Positions 1 to 6,675 of a DNA stretch of 10,007 bases are shown one piece after another. The notes below the pieces were generated by a model. It saw only the letters and a program-made list of their open reading frames with translations, was not told where the DNA came from and searched no databases. The stretch covers positions 1 to 10,007 of the forward strand of contig JBCCFC010000416.1 in the NCBI GenBank assembly GCA_039029935.1, given 5' to 3'. The DNA comes from G039029935 sp039029935 (GTDB taxonomy: Bacteria > Chloroflexota > Anaerolineae > Caldilineales > Caldilineaceae). The position numbers and the translations under genes were made by a program. Numbering within the stretch: the stretch's first letter is position 1; every line of letters begins with the position of its first letter.

Positions 1-12
1 ATATTATTTAAC

Positions 13-846
13 TTAATCGCCAATTTCAGCAATTAATTCATAATCAGCGGTATAATAAACCGAAAACGACTCATCCCGCGCCACCGCCAACGTCACATGC
101 TTTGGGATTATCTCTCTTTCAACCCTTCTACCTTTCCACCCTTCAACCCTTCCACCTTTCCACCCTGCGACCTGCACAATCCGATTCAAATCAAAGGTGG
201 CCTCCACAGCATCTGCCGACGCATCGACCAATGTCTCCAGCGAACTGCGCTCATCTGTTGGAATCAACCCCAAATGGCGTTCAGGAATATGCAAGCCACT
301 ATGCTTGGATAGCCAGCCAACCGACGGCAACTGTGTCATCGCGTCAATTGCCTCAGCACATCCATTGGCATGGCTCTCCGAACCTGCCCGGTTGAGGATA
401 ACTCCTGCCAGATTCAGTTCTGGGTCGAATTGTTGATAGCCTAACGCCAAGGCCCCGGCACTCCGCGCTAACTTGCCAATGTCTAGCACCAACAGTACAG
501 GCGCACTCATCAGCTTGGCAATATGCGCCGATGAACCCGTTTCCTCGGTGTAACTACTGCCATCAAACAGCCCCATTACTCCTTCAATCACGGCAATATC
601 TGCACCCACACTCGCCCGATTGAAGTCGGCAACCATCTGCTCTGGCGTCAACATCCACGTATCCAAATTGCGACAGGGGCGACCCGATGCCAGCGTATGA
701 TAGGTTGGGTCGATATAATCGGGTCCACACTTGAATGGCTGCACCCGCAACCCACGTCGAGACAACGCAGCGATAATACCTAATGTGATGGTCGTCTTGC
801 CCACCCCAGATGACTGCCCTGCAATCAGGATGCGTGGAATACTCAC
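13..846 (-). CDS. cbiA: Cobyrinate a,c-diamide synthase, C-terminally truncated by a stop
   Basis: CbiA/CobB amidates the a and c side chains of cobyrinate in cobalamin synthesis, using ATP and ammonia from glutamine. The first 225 residues are a complete ATP-binding synthetase domain: a P-loop (GQSSGVGKTT, residues 10-19), the KCGPDYIDPTYH segment (39-50) and EGVMGLFDG (88-96). Residues 228-243 are an 8-residue tandem repeat in the interdomain linker. The amidotransferase domain begins with VTLAVARDESFSVYY (251-265), but a TAA ends the frame after residue 277. Family members run to about 450 residues, so the roughly 180 residues with the glutaminase catalytic Cys are absent. Only 12 bases remain after the stop; another frame is open through them, so a frameshift (biological or from assembly) is likely. 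The GTG start lies 6 bases after the ferredoxin stop, with an AGG 9 bases upstream, so the two genes are cotranscribed. Family identity is near certain; functional status is unknown. Confidence 0.9.
   Translation of the reverse strand: MSIPRILIAGQSSGVGKTTITLGIIAALSRRGLRVQPFKCGPDYIDPTYHTLASGRPCRNLDTWMLTPEQMVADFNRASVGADIAVIEGVMGLFDGSSYTEETGSSAHIAKLMSAPVLLVLDIGKLARSAGALALGYQQFDPELNLAGVILNRAGSESHANGCAEAIDAMTQLPSVGWLSKHSGLHIPERHLGLIPTDERSSLETLVDASADAVEATFDLNRIVQVAGWKGGRVEGWKGRRVEREIIPKHVTLAVARDESFSVYYTADYELIAEIGD
118..165 (-). repeat. 24-bp tandem duplication in the cbiA linker (8-residue repeat)
   Basis: Two adjacent 24-bp units (118-141 and 142-165) differ at one base (129 versus 153). Because the unit is a multiple of three, it encodes GWKGGRVE followed by GWKGRRVE, residues 228-243 of CbiA, between the synthetase and amidotransferase domains. 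The composition is strongly purine/pyrimidine-biased (pyrimidine-rich on the plus strand), unlike the flanking gene. The two codes fit exactly to the DNA unit, so this looks like an in-frame insertion or slippage expansion tolerated by a flexible linker. Confidence 0.9.
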
Positions 847-852
847 GGTTAT

Positions 853-1251
853 TTACCTAGCTCCCGCAGGGGCTAACATAGCAGTATCTAGCTCTTGACC
901 TAGCATAGGGTTGTCATACAATTGATGAAAAATATGTTCGGTGACAGGCTGACCACCAATCAGATGCTCATTAATAATCCGGTCTAATATCGACTCGTCC
1001 ACATGGTGATACCAAATACCCTCTGGGTACACAACCAACAGAGGACCATTATAACACACACCCAAGCATGGTGTGATTCCGCGTTTGACACGAATTGGGT
1101 TCTCATAGTCCCCCAACTCGCCCAATTTCTGTCCCAACAAATTATACAGTGCCTGCGATTTACGCTCTGGGTCACAATAGCGACCTGTACAAATAAAAAT
1201 ATGGCGCGCATATGGTGCTTGGCTTGGCGCGCTGTTTGGATTCATGTTCAT
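853..1251 (-). CDS. Thioredoxin-like [2Fe-2S] ferredoxin linked to cobalamin synthesis
   Basis: A 132-residue protein of the thioredoxin-like (Shethna-type) [2Fe-2S] ferredoxin family. The four cluster ligands are visible as C21 and C26 (HIFICTGRYCDP) and C62 and C66 (GITPCLGVCYNGP), followed by the typical PLLVVYPEGIWYHHV stretch (70-84). No signal peptide is seen, so it should be cytosolic. It is the first gene after the cobalamin riboswitch and is followed 6 bases later by cbiA, suggesting it supplies electrons to a cobalamin-pathway step; CbiW-type ferredoxins occur in such clusters, but the partner is not identified. A longer frame opening at 1284 would begin inside the terminator stem and add residues unlike the family, so I start at the ATG at 1251 (a second ATG is at 1245). 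No clear Shine-Dalgarno precedes either ATG. Confidence 0.88.
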   Translation of the reverse strand: MNMNPNSAPSQAPYARHIFICTGRYCDPERKSQALYNLLGQKLGELGDYENPIRVKRGITPCLGVCYNGPLLVVYPEGIWYHHVDESILDRIINEHLIGGQPVTEHIFHQLYDNPMLGQELDTAMLAPAGAR

Positions 1252-1258
1252 AATAAGT

Positions 1259-1285
1259 AAAAATGCGACCCAATTAGGTCGCATT
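1259..1285 (-). terminator. Intrinsic terminator in the riboswitch expression platform
   Basis: On the minus strand a perfect 9-bp stem (AATGCGACC, 1285-1277, with its complement at 1270-1262) and a 6-base loop is followed directly by five T residues (1263-1259) and a T-rich run. It lies 8 bases before the ferredoxin ATG and about 100 bases after the riboswitch aptamer. This is the expected place for cobalamin-dependent transcription attenuation. I did not find a convincing competing antiterminator pairing by eye. Confidence 0.85.
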
Positions 1286-1381
1286 CATATGACAATTACG
1301 GATCACATACGCTCAAAGACATGTATGCTCAACCCGCCATTGCTTCAATCTTGCTCCCCGAAGATACTATCAAAAGCCTCT

Positions 1382-1530
1382 GCAAAGACGGGTATTCGGA
1401 CTTTATGACAAAAACATCACTTACCGTTGCGGGCCAGTGCCGGAATGGGCTATGCATAGCCTTCACCGAGCTTCCCCCGTATTGTAGTTTTGATTGCGTG
1501 GCGATGACGCTTTCAAACCTACATCTTTGC
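1382..1530 (-). ncRNA. Cobalamin (B12) riboswitch
   Basis: Read on the minus strand, the sequence contains the cobalamin aptamer landmarks in order: the 5' side of P1 (GCAAAGA, 1530-1524), GGGGGAAGCTCGGTG (about 1477-1463), a self-complementary GGCTATGCATAGCC arm (about 1460-1447), the conserved core CCGGCACTGGCCCGCAACGG (about 1443-1424), a variable arm, and the B12-box-like AAGTCCGAATACCCG leading into TCTTTGC (1388-1382), which closes P1 perfectly. It precedes a ferredoxin-cbiA pair and is followed by an intrinsic terminator. Known members of this class lower downstream expression when adenosylcobalamin or a related cobalamin binds; that is the inferred action here. Confidence 0.94.
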
Positions 1531-1554
1531 ACTTTAATTTAATTTTGCTGCCAG

Positions 1555-1582
1555 ATGATAACAGAGTTTGGGGATTTTGCAA
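1555..1582 (-). promoter_or_regulatory. Candidate promoter for the riboswitch-ferredoxin-cbiA transcript
   Basis: On the minus strand TTGCAA (1582-1577) and TATCAT (1560-1555) are separated by 16 bp. The predicted start near 1548 lies about 18 bases before the first base of riboswitch P1, as expected for a leader riboswitch. The -10 matches five of six consensus positions and the -35 four. Confidence 0.55.
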
Positions 1583-1605
1583 AAACAGGCAAGTGAGAAA
1601 TGAGT

Positions 1606-1651
1606 AATCAGCACGTCGGTAGACTAGTACTGAAATACCAGCGTGCTGATT
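1606..1651 (-). terminator. Hairpin after the flavin oxidase gene, probable terminator
   Basis: A perfect 10-bp inverted repeat (AATCAGCACG at 1606-1615, its complement at 1642-1651) with a further GGTA/TACC pairing inside a 26-base spacer begins 3 bases after the oxidase stop codon. On the minus strand the 3' side leads into TTACTCATTTCTC, which is only moderately T-rich. Position argues for termination or 3'-end protection; the weak T tract keeps the call modest. Confidence 0.5.
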
Positions 1652-1653
1652 CC

Positions 1654-2826
1654 TTAAATATGGAATTGCGCCTCAAACGACGGATCCATAATCGCTGGGC
1701 GATTCAATGTGAATGCGTCAATTGGATAATCTGTCTGCCCATCAATAGCGACCTCACTGAGTATTTTGCCCATCAGACTAGAGAATTTAAACACATGCCC
1801 TGCACCATTGAAGATGATGATCTCTGGGTGTTCAGGGTGGCGATCAAAGACAAAATCACGATCCTTGGGCATGGTGTAGAGACAGGTCTTGGTGTAGAGC
1901 TTTGGCCCCAAGAAGCCGGGGATGTGTTTTTGTAGCCATGACTCAAGTTGTTGTTCACGTTCGACCACAGGATCAAAGGTGCGTGTATCGCCTGTTGTGA
2001 TAGGACCGCTGGCGTCGATGGCTCCTTTGGTGGCGACTTCGCCATAGACCGGGAAGCCGTAATAGGCGTAATCGGCATGGCAGATAAAGATTGGGAATTG
2101 ACCAACACCAAACTCTTTCAGATTGGGCGTGCTGTAATAGGTGACTTGCTCCTTGGTGACAGTCACCGACAGGCTCAGGTTGACGGACTCCAACACATGG
2201 TCCACCCACGCACCTGCTGTCACAACCAACTGCCGACAGGTAAATGTGCCTTTATTGGTGTGGACAGTCACACCGCCATCAAATGGCTCAATGTGGGTGA
2301 CAGGGCATTCGTCTATGATGGTTGCGCCATAACCACGTGCCAGTGCGATGTGGGCGGCGTTCCCCCGGCTGGGGTCAGCAATGCCTGTTTCATCTTGGAT
2401 CAGGACATCCAGTTCCTGCTCAAAGCGAAATTGTGGATAGCGACGCATCATCTCATCGCCATCAATGCGCTCAAAGGGGATGTTGGCGGTCTCCATCGCC
2501 ACTGCATAGTTCTCCACATCTTCTTGATACTTGCTGCCCACATCCGCGAACTCGACACCGCCTGTCTTCGTGACAATTTGGATGCCAGATTCCTCTTCCA
2601 CTGTGTTCCATGCCGTGTAGGTGTGTGGTGTCAACGCCGTATATTTGATGTCATGATAGGTCAGGCGAATGATGCGTGAGTAGTCCTGTGACCCGCCGTT
2701 GTGGTGAAATAGTTTGAACTGCTCTAAACCAAGAACGTCACCACCTGCCCGCCGTGACAGCCAATAGGTGGCACCACAACCAACACCACCGCACCCTAAT
2801 ACAATATATTCGTAGTCTGTTCGCAT
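1654..2826 (-). CDS. Sarcosine/N-methyl-L-tryptophan oxidase-type FAD oxidase
   Basis: A 390-residue cytosolic flavoenzyme of the monomeric sarcosine oxidase / N-methyltryptophan oxidase family, which oxidatively demethylates N-methyl amino acids with release of formaldehyde and hydrogen peroxide. The FAD dinucleotide fold is seen at residues 7-20 (YIVLGCGGVGCGAT, GxGxxG). NGGSQDYSRIIRLTYH (43-58) matches the family flavin/substrate arginine region. YYGFPVYG (255-262) contains the expected active-site Tyr, K267 aligns with the oxygen-activating Lys, C315 in TKTCLYT matches the covalent flavin Cys, and GHVFKFSS (343-350) holds the substrate-carboxylate Lys. Length equals the family norm (about 390). 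The ATG at 2826 has GGGAGA about 6 bases upstream. All key residues are present, so it should be active, but the substrate cannot be fixed from sequence. It appears monocistronic. Confidence 0.9.
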   Translation of the reverse strand: MRTDYEYIVLGCGGVGCGATYWLSRRAGGDVLGLEQFKLFHHNGGSQDYSRIIRLTYHDIKYTALTPHTYTAWNTVEEESGIQIVTKTGGVEFADVGSKYQEDVENYAVAMETANIPFERIDGDEMMRRYPQFRFEQELDVLIQDETGIADPSRGNAAHIALARGYGATIIDECPVTHIEPFDGGVTVHTNKGTFTCRQLVVTAGAWVDHVLESVNLSLSVTVTKEQVTYYSTPNLKEFGVGQFPIFICHADYAYYGFPVYGEVATKGAIDASGPITTGDTRTFDPVVEREQQLESWLQKHIPGFLGPKLYTKTCLYTMPKDRDFVFDRHPEHPEIIIFNGAGHVFKFSSLMGKILSEVAIDGQTDYPIDAFTLNRPAIMDPSFEAQFHI

Positions 2827-2990
2827 TGTGTTCTCCCATTGTTTTTATCAGTGTTTTTCAATGTCAAAAATAAGCTGAAGCTCAAATAGAATCAGCCCTA
2901 TGTGTTGGCTGGCTAGTATATATGGAAGCACAAGGTTGAGCAACTATTTTTAATAAAAAGATAGTATTGCAAATTTAGGGTAAAAAAATA

Positions 2991-3022
2991 AAAGAGCTTT
3001 GCAACTAATTGCAAAGCTCTTT
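2991..3022 (-). terminator. tRNA-Glu intrinsic terminator
   Basis: A perfect 14-bp stem (2991-3004 with 3009-3022) around a 4-base loop. On the minus strand it is followed by TTTTATTTTTTTA. It begins 6 bases after the tRNA CCA end, so it terminates the tRNA transcript. Confidence 0.9.
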
Positions 3023-3028
3023 TGATGA

Positions 3029-3103
3029 TGGTACCCCCAAGGGGACTCGAACCCCTGTTGCAGGCTTGAAAGGCCTGAGTCCTAACCACTAGACGATGGA
3101 GGC
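3029..3103 (-). tRNA. tRNA-Glu, anticodon UUC
   Basis: The 75-base minus-strand cloverleaf has the anticodon TTC (3070-3068) in the loop CTTTCAA, closed by a CAGGC/GCCTG stem. The T arm is AGGGG-TTCGAGT-CCCCT and the D arm region is GTCTAGTGGTTAGGAC. CCA is encoded at the 3' end (3031-3029) after discriminator A. The acceptor 5' GCCTCCA pairs with 3' TGGGGGT through two G-U pairs, one at position 1-72, a feature also found in plastid and cyanobacterial-type tRNA-Glu. Confidence 0.97.
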
Positions 3104-3153
3104 ACATCGAAATGTGAAGCCAAAACTTCAACTTGGTTTGTAGGACCGATGAG

Positions 3154-3182
3154 AGTATACCAACTGTTTTTCTCTTTGTCAA
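3154..3182 (-). promoter_or_regulatory. Strong housekeeping promoter of tRNA-Glu
   Basis: On the minus strand an exact TTGACA (3182-3177), a 17-bp spacer and TATACT (3159-3154). The predicted start near 3147 gives a leader of about 44 bases before the tRNA. This is the closest match to a sigma-70 consensus promoter that I found in the window. Confidence 0.88.
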
Positions 3183-3247
3183 GTAGGAAACCTTCTAAAA
3201 TCAATATTTTTTTCTGAGTCCGCGCTATTTTTAGCCTAATTCGCAAA

Positions 3248-3276
3248 TTCAAAAAAACTTCCGACTGTGGTATAGT
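3248..3276 (+). promoter_or_regulatory. Candidate promoter of the nitrilase-like gene
   Basis: TTCAAA (3248-3253) and TATAGT (3271-3276) with a 17-bp spacer, divergent from the tRNA promoter 66 bp away. The predicted start near 3283 would place only about 5 bases before the GTG at 3288, which conflicts with use of that start and favours the ATG at 3315 or 3345. Confidence 0.5.
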
Positions 3277-3287
3277 CAAAGGATACA

Positions 3288-4736
3288 GTGGGTTCAAAAA
3301 TAATAGATTCAAAAATGATCGATACAATCAAAATCAACGCAATCATGGCAGACGCAACGCTTAAAACGACAACTGAAACACCAACATCAGCCCAAAACAT
3401 AAAGGTGGCCTGTATACAACAGGTTTGGCAATGGCCTGCATCCCTGAATGACTATCGCAACCAATTAACGCGTCTTGTGCAAAAAGCCAAGGGGGATAGT
3501 GCGCATCTATGTGTTTTTCCAGAATATGGCGGTCTGATGTTGGCACTTGCCAGTTTAGAAGGCCGCGCTACCAGACAAATGCGCAATGCCTTTGAGCGTT
3601 CGGCACGGCAGCCACAACTGCAACGATGGATGACACGACGATGGGCATCTTGGCAGGCACTAGATGTGCGTCCGCTGTTGGCTGAAACCATCCTGTCCTC
3701 TAGTGAAAAACTCTGGGACCGCTATCATGAGCTATTTAGTGACTTGGCGCGTAAAACTGGATTGACAATTGTGGCACCGAGTGCATATCTACGCGATCCA
3801 AAAGATGGTGTCATACGTCACCTGGCGGCAGTCTTTGATCATACAGGTCAGCTTGTCGGCACACAAAGCAAAGTGATGATTTATGCCCCAGATCCACTGG
3901 TTCAACCGGGCAGCACATGGCGGCCCATCGTCACTGAGATTGAGGACATTGGCCCCGTCCGATTGGGCATTCTGCTTGGCAGCGATTTGCTCTATCCAGA
4001 AGCAATTGATATTTTGCGGATACAGGGTATTGACATCCTTGTCCACCAAGCGTTCTCTGCCAAGCACAGTCAGACTGCTTCTGCAATGCCGATAAGCAGC
4101 GGCTCAATCTCAGCGGAACGACTGCATACCGAACTTTTACAAAGTTTGTTGCCCAGACCGAATTTGCCACTATCTGATGCACAGGCCAATGCGCCACTTT
4201 ATGGCATTGGCAGCTATCTGGTCGGCGACCTCACACTCTCTCATAATCTGCACTATACGCTTTCTGGCAACTCGGCAATCGCAGGTTCCCCTTTAGATAC
4301 GCGGTCCCCCGATGGGGAAGAAACTGTTGCACCTGTACGCATTTTTGCTACCGCGGGCAGTCCGACAAGCGAGCGTGTGCTAACAAAGGATATATTGTTA
4401 GAAAAACGTTTGAATACTGACGGTGATGTCGGTCAACCAGCTATCGAGCCAGCAACCCTAGTTGCACAACATCAGCGATTGACTGCGCTTCATGTTGCAT
4501 TGGTGTCATTGCCTCGATTTACTGAGCCGATTCCTTGGTTTGTTGATGATACAAGCAGTGAGGCTGAGGATAACGTAGGGACTCATCAGCCGGATGGAGA
4601 GAATGACATGGAAGCCTTAGAAAATGTAATCTTTGGTCATTCATTATCGGGTGAGACTGGTGCCAATAGCGGTAAAGTCTATACACTGGATGAGTTGCCT
4701 GTTCTACAGTCTGTAAAAGCGGTTTGGGAAAAATAG
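3288..4736 (+). CDS. Nitrilase-superfamily protein lacking the catalytic cysteine
   Basis: A 482-residue cytosolic protein with a carbon-nitrogen hydrolase core at about residues 38-330. The fold is recognised from KVACIQQV (39-46), the catalytic-Glu motif VFPEYGG (E79), the catalytic-Lys region GTQSKVMIY (K195) and GILLGSDLLYPEAIDILRIQ (227-246). In active members the last motif reads roughly GxxICxDxxFPE; here the nucleophile Cys is Gly231 (codon GGC, 3978-3980), so normal amide or nitrile hydrolysis is not expected. An insertion at about 90-140 and an acidic C-terminal extension (about 360-482) make it longer than the usual 260-320 residues. The GTG at 3288 has AAAGGA 4 bases upstream; ATGs at 3315 and 3345 are alternatives, and all precede the domain. 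No neighbour shares its strand. Superfamily membership is firm; function is unknown, possibly a binding or scaffold pseudoenzyme. Confidence 0.85.
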   Translation: MGSKIIDSKMIDTIKINAIMADATLKTTTETPTSAQNIKVACIQQVWQWPASLNDYRNQLTRLVQKAKGDSAHLCVFPEYGGLMLALASLEGRATRQMRNAFERSARQPQLQRWMTRRWASWQALDVRPLLAETILSSSEKLWDRYHELFSDLARKTGLTIVAPSAYLRDPKDGVIRHLAAVFDHTGQLVGTQSKVMIYAPDPLVQPGSTWRPIVTEIEDIGPVRLGILLGSDLLYPEAIDILRIQGIDILVHQAFSAKHSQTASAMPISSGSISAERLHTELLQSLLPRPNLPLSDAQANAPLYGIGSYLVGDLTLSHNLHYTLSGNSAIAGSPLDTRSPDGEETVAPVRIFATAGSPTSERVLTKDILLEKRLNTDGDVGQPAIEPATLVAQHQRLTALHVALVSLPRFTEPIPWFVDDTSSEAEDNVGTHQPDGENDMEALENVIFGHSLSGETGANSGKVYTLDELPVLQSVKAVWEK

Positions 4737-4749
4737 AGTCGAGGATTCT

Positions 4750-4848
4750 GGACCATTCCACAGAATAAAATAGCCGTTCGGTAGACATACCTCACGCAGG
4801 GTGTGCCTACTGAACGGCTATGGGATAATTACTTTTGTGGAACAGCCC
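4750..4848. mobile_element. MITE-like palindromic element between convergent genes
   Basis: About 99 bp with imperfect terminal inverted repeats: the left end GGACCATTCCACAGAA resembles the right end GGGCTGTTCCACAAAA (minus strand) at 12 of 16 positions. Inside lies a 22-bp imperfect hairpin (4770-4791 with 4800-4821; one mismatch, two G-T pairs, 8-base loop). It encodes nothing and fills almost all the space between two convergent stop codons. No target-site duplication is evident. It may double as a terminator; on the minus strand the stem runs into ATTTTATTCT. Its right stem arm shares a 19-bp core with the repeat at 9780-9871. Confidence 0.6.
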
Positions 4849-4852
4849 TATT

Positions 4853-6493
4853 TTATTTCAGTGCCAGCGTATCCAACATATCACGGCCAACGACAACGCG
4901 AATATCAATCGGTGCGGATTGATTGATCCCCGTGATACTGGGGAGATTGCTGGGTAGCCCTAAATCCTGTTTAATTTTGTCAACCCAGATATCGTCAATG
5001 CCATAGTTGACCAGCACTGTATCTTTGTAATCGGAGCGGTCCGCAACATCAATGTAGACCACCTGCCAGCCCAACGCACTGAGTTGTGTCCTGATCTCGC
5101 CTGCCACACCGGGACGTCCAGTGCCATTCAAAATCTCAAGCCGCACCCATCCGGGCGTAGCCGATGCCTGAGGGCCGTTGTCTGCCTGTGTGACCGCATC
5201 CACCTGTGTGGGTTCAAAGAATTCGTTGAGTGCGACCCGCACTTTGGCACGATCCGGAATCAAAATCCACGCGCCTTCATCGCTGAACGACTCCGTGCCA
5301 TAGCTGCTGTCCAGCACAAGCTGGCGAATTTCCTTCATAGATGCTTGGTGGAAATAACTTGCCAACTCAAACATCGTGGCAAGTGGCATGTCCGTCTCAA
5401 AACTCTTGCGCATGGTCAACATGGCGCGTGGAATTTTGGGAACCAGCTTAGGGATCATGTCCGCACGCAACACCTTGTCGGCCACCGCACGAATGATCTG
5501 CTGCTGGCGGCGTGCCCGACCGTAGTCGTTGTCTACATTACGTGTGCGTGCAAACTTAAGTGCTGTCTCGCCATCCAAATGCTGTGTTCCAGCCTCAATA
5601 TAGAAGCGTTCCACCCCAAAATCAGCCGTTGGGTAATGAAAGTCCTCAATTGTATATGGCACGATGACCTCGACACCATCAATAAGATCGATCATCTCAA
5701 TAAATCCATCAAAGTTGACACGGGCAAAGTAATGCACCTCGCGACCGATAAAGTTGCTGATGGTCTCTTTGGCAAGTGCTTCACCACCACCAGGATACCT
5801 TCTCTGCTCACCAATGCTATAGGCCAAATTGATCTTGGTGGTCATATCATACGCTGGAATCGGTACCCATAAATCACGTGGAAATGATAACATGCCAGCG
5901 GTCTGTGACTGTAAATCCAACGTCAACAGCAGCATCGTATCCGTGAGTGTCAACTCACTAGATTTGCGACGTGTGTCGATACCCAATAATAGGATATTGA
6001 TGACTGGATTTGCTTTGGCGAATTCAGACAACTCGGCTGCATCTTGCGGCTCGAAAATTGGCTGAACGACAGGGCTTTGTTCAATCCCTGCGCCCGTTTC
6101 TGTTGGTGTTGCTTCTGGCTGCGTTGAAAAGTATGATGTTAGATACAACGAGGGTGAAGACTGTGTGACACTTTGGTTGGCCCAGCGATAGAGTTGTGGA
6201 CCAATTAACAGGGCAAGCAGCAGGATACAAACGCTATAGGCTGTTGCGAACCCTGCAAAGCGATTTTTTTGCAAAGTAGATAGGACATTTTTTATGGTGG
6301 ATGAACCTGTTGTTTGGTGCATCTGTGTTTGATGCATCTGTGTTGTATGTTGTGTAGGCGGTGGTGGCAATACAACAGGTAAGTCTGGCAATGTGATCTG
6401 GTCGCGTCTGGGTGGTGGTGTCAACGCGTCTTGCGGAATATTGATTGGGTTGGGTGGGTGCGACTCATTAGAATTAGATTTTGCTCTGTTCAT
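4853..6493 (-). CDS. LCP (LytR-CpsA-Psr) family protein with LytR C-terminal domain
   Basis: A 546-residue single-pass membrane protein. LCP enzymes transfer undecaprenyl-linked glycopolymers to the cell wall or a related surface acceptor. Residues 1-78 are a Pro/Gln/His-rich cytoplasmic segment with TQMHQ repeated twice (51-60). The membrane helix is about 81-100. The LCP catalytic domain spans about 164-345: NILLLGIDTR (166-175), LTDTMLLLTLD (183-193), LSFPRDLWVPIP (202-213), KINLAYS (220-226), the GREVHYFARVNFDGF region (250-264) and LDGETALKFARTRNVDNDYG (306-325), with the usual Asp and Arg ligands for the pyrophosphate. The LytR_C domain is about 448-538 (VRLEILNGTGRPGVAG, then DIRVVVGRD). 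The ATG at 6493 has a weak AAAGAA upstream. The protein appears complete and active; the glycopolymer substrate is unknown. Confidence 0.93.
   Translation of the reverse strand: MNRAKSNSNESHPPNPINIPQDALTPPPRRDQITLPDLPVVLPPPPTQHTTQMHQTQMHQTTGSSTIKNVLSTLQKNRFAGFATAYSVCILLLALLIGPQLYRWANQSVTQSSPSLYLTSYFSTQPEATPTETGAGIEQSPVVQPIFEPQDAAELSEFAKANPVINILLLGIDTRRKSSELTLTDTMLLLTLDLQSQTAGMLSFPRDLWVPIPAYDMTTKINLAYSIGEQRRYPGGGEALAKETISNFIGREVHYFARVNFDGFIEMIDLIDGVEVIVPYTIEDFHYPTADFGVERFYIEAGTQHLDGETALKFARTRNVDNDYGRARRQQQIIRAVADKVLRADMIPKLVPKIPRAMLTMRKSFETDMPLATMFELASYFHQASMKEIRQLVLDSSYGTESFSDEGAWILIPDRAKVRVALNEFFEPTQVDAVTQADNGPQASATPGWVRLEILNGTGRPGVAGEIRTQLSALGWQVVYIDVADRSDYKDTVLVNYGIDDIWVDKIKQDLGLPSNLPSITGINQSAPIDIRVVVGRDMLDTLALK
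6318..6347 (-). repeat. 15-bp tandem repeat in the LCP N-terminal tail
   Basis: Two 15-bp units (6318-6332 and 6333-6347) agree at 13 of 15 positions and encode the duplicated TQMHQ in the disordered cytoplasmic tail. This is a small slippage-type repeat with no evident function. Confidence 0.75.
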
Positions 6494-6514
6494 ATGTTCT
6501 TTAAGTGACCTAAA

Positions 6515-6542
6515 TTTGTATTGTGGATTGGTATTACGTCAA
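6515..6542 (-). promoter_or_regulatory. Proximal candidate promoter of the LCP gene
   Basis: Minus-strand TTGACG (6542-6537), a 16-bp spacer and TACAAA (6520-6515). It would give a leader of about 15 bases before the ATG at 6493. The -35 matches five of six consensus positions and the -10 four. Confidence 0.45.
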
Positions 6543-6675
6543 GTAACCCTTAAACACAATGAAATTGATCAACAATTTAAACATCCATAGTTGGCCCATA
6601 TTCAACAAATGTGCAAACTCTACCTCTAACCAATGGCAAAATGATTGGTTTACACACTTTTTGGATATAAGCGGC

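Noticed and set aside
1321..1542. Small frames on both strands at the riboswitch
   Set aside because: They fall inside the riboswitch aptamer, whose base conservation is explained by RNA structure.
1948..2679. Plus-strand open frame of 243 residues
   Set aside because: It is antisense to a flavin oxidase gene with all family motifs; its translation has no recognisable domain and no ribosome site.
2862..2867. Minus-strand TTGACA upstream of the flavin oxidase gene
   Set aside because: No acceptable -10 lies 16-18 bp downstream, so I do not call a promoter.
5084..5872. Plus-strand open frame of 262 residues
   Set aside because: It lies opposite the conserved LCP domain and its translation is Cys/His-rich shadow sequence.
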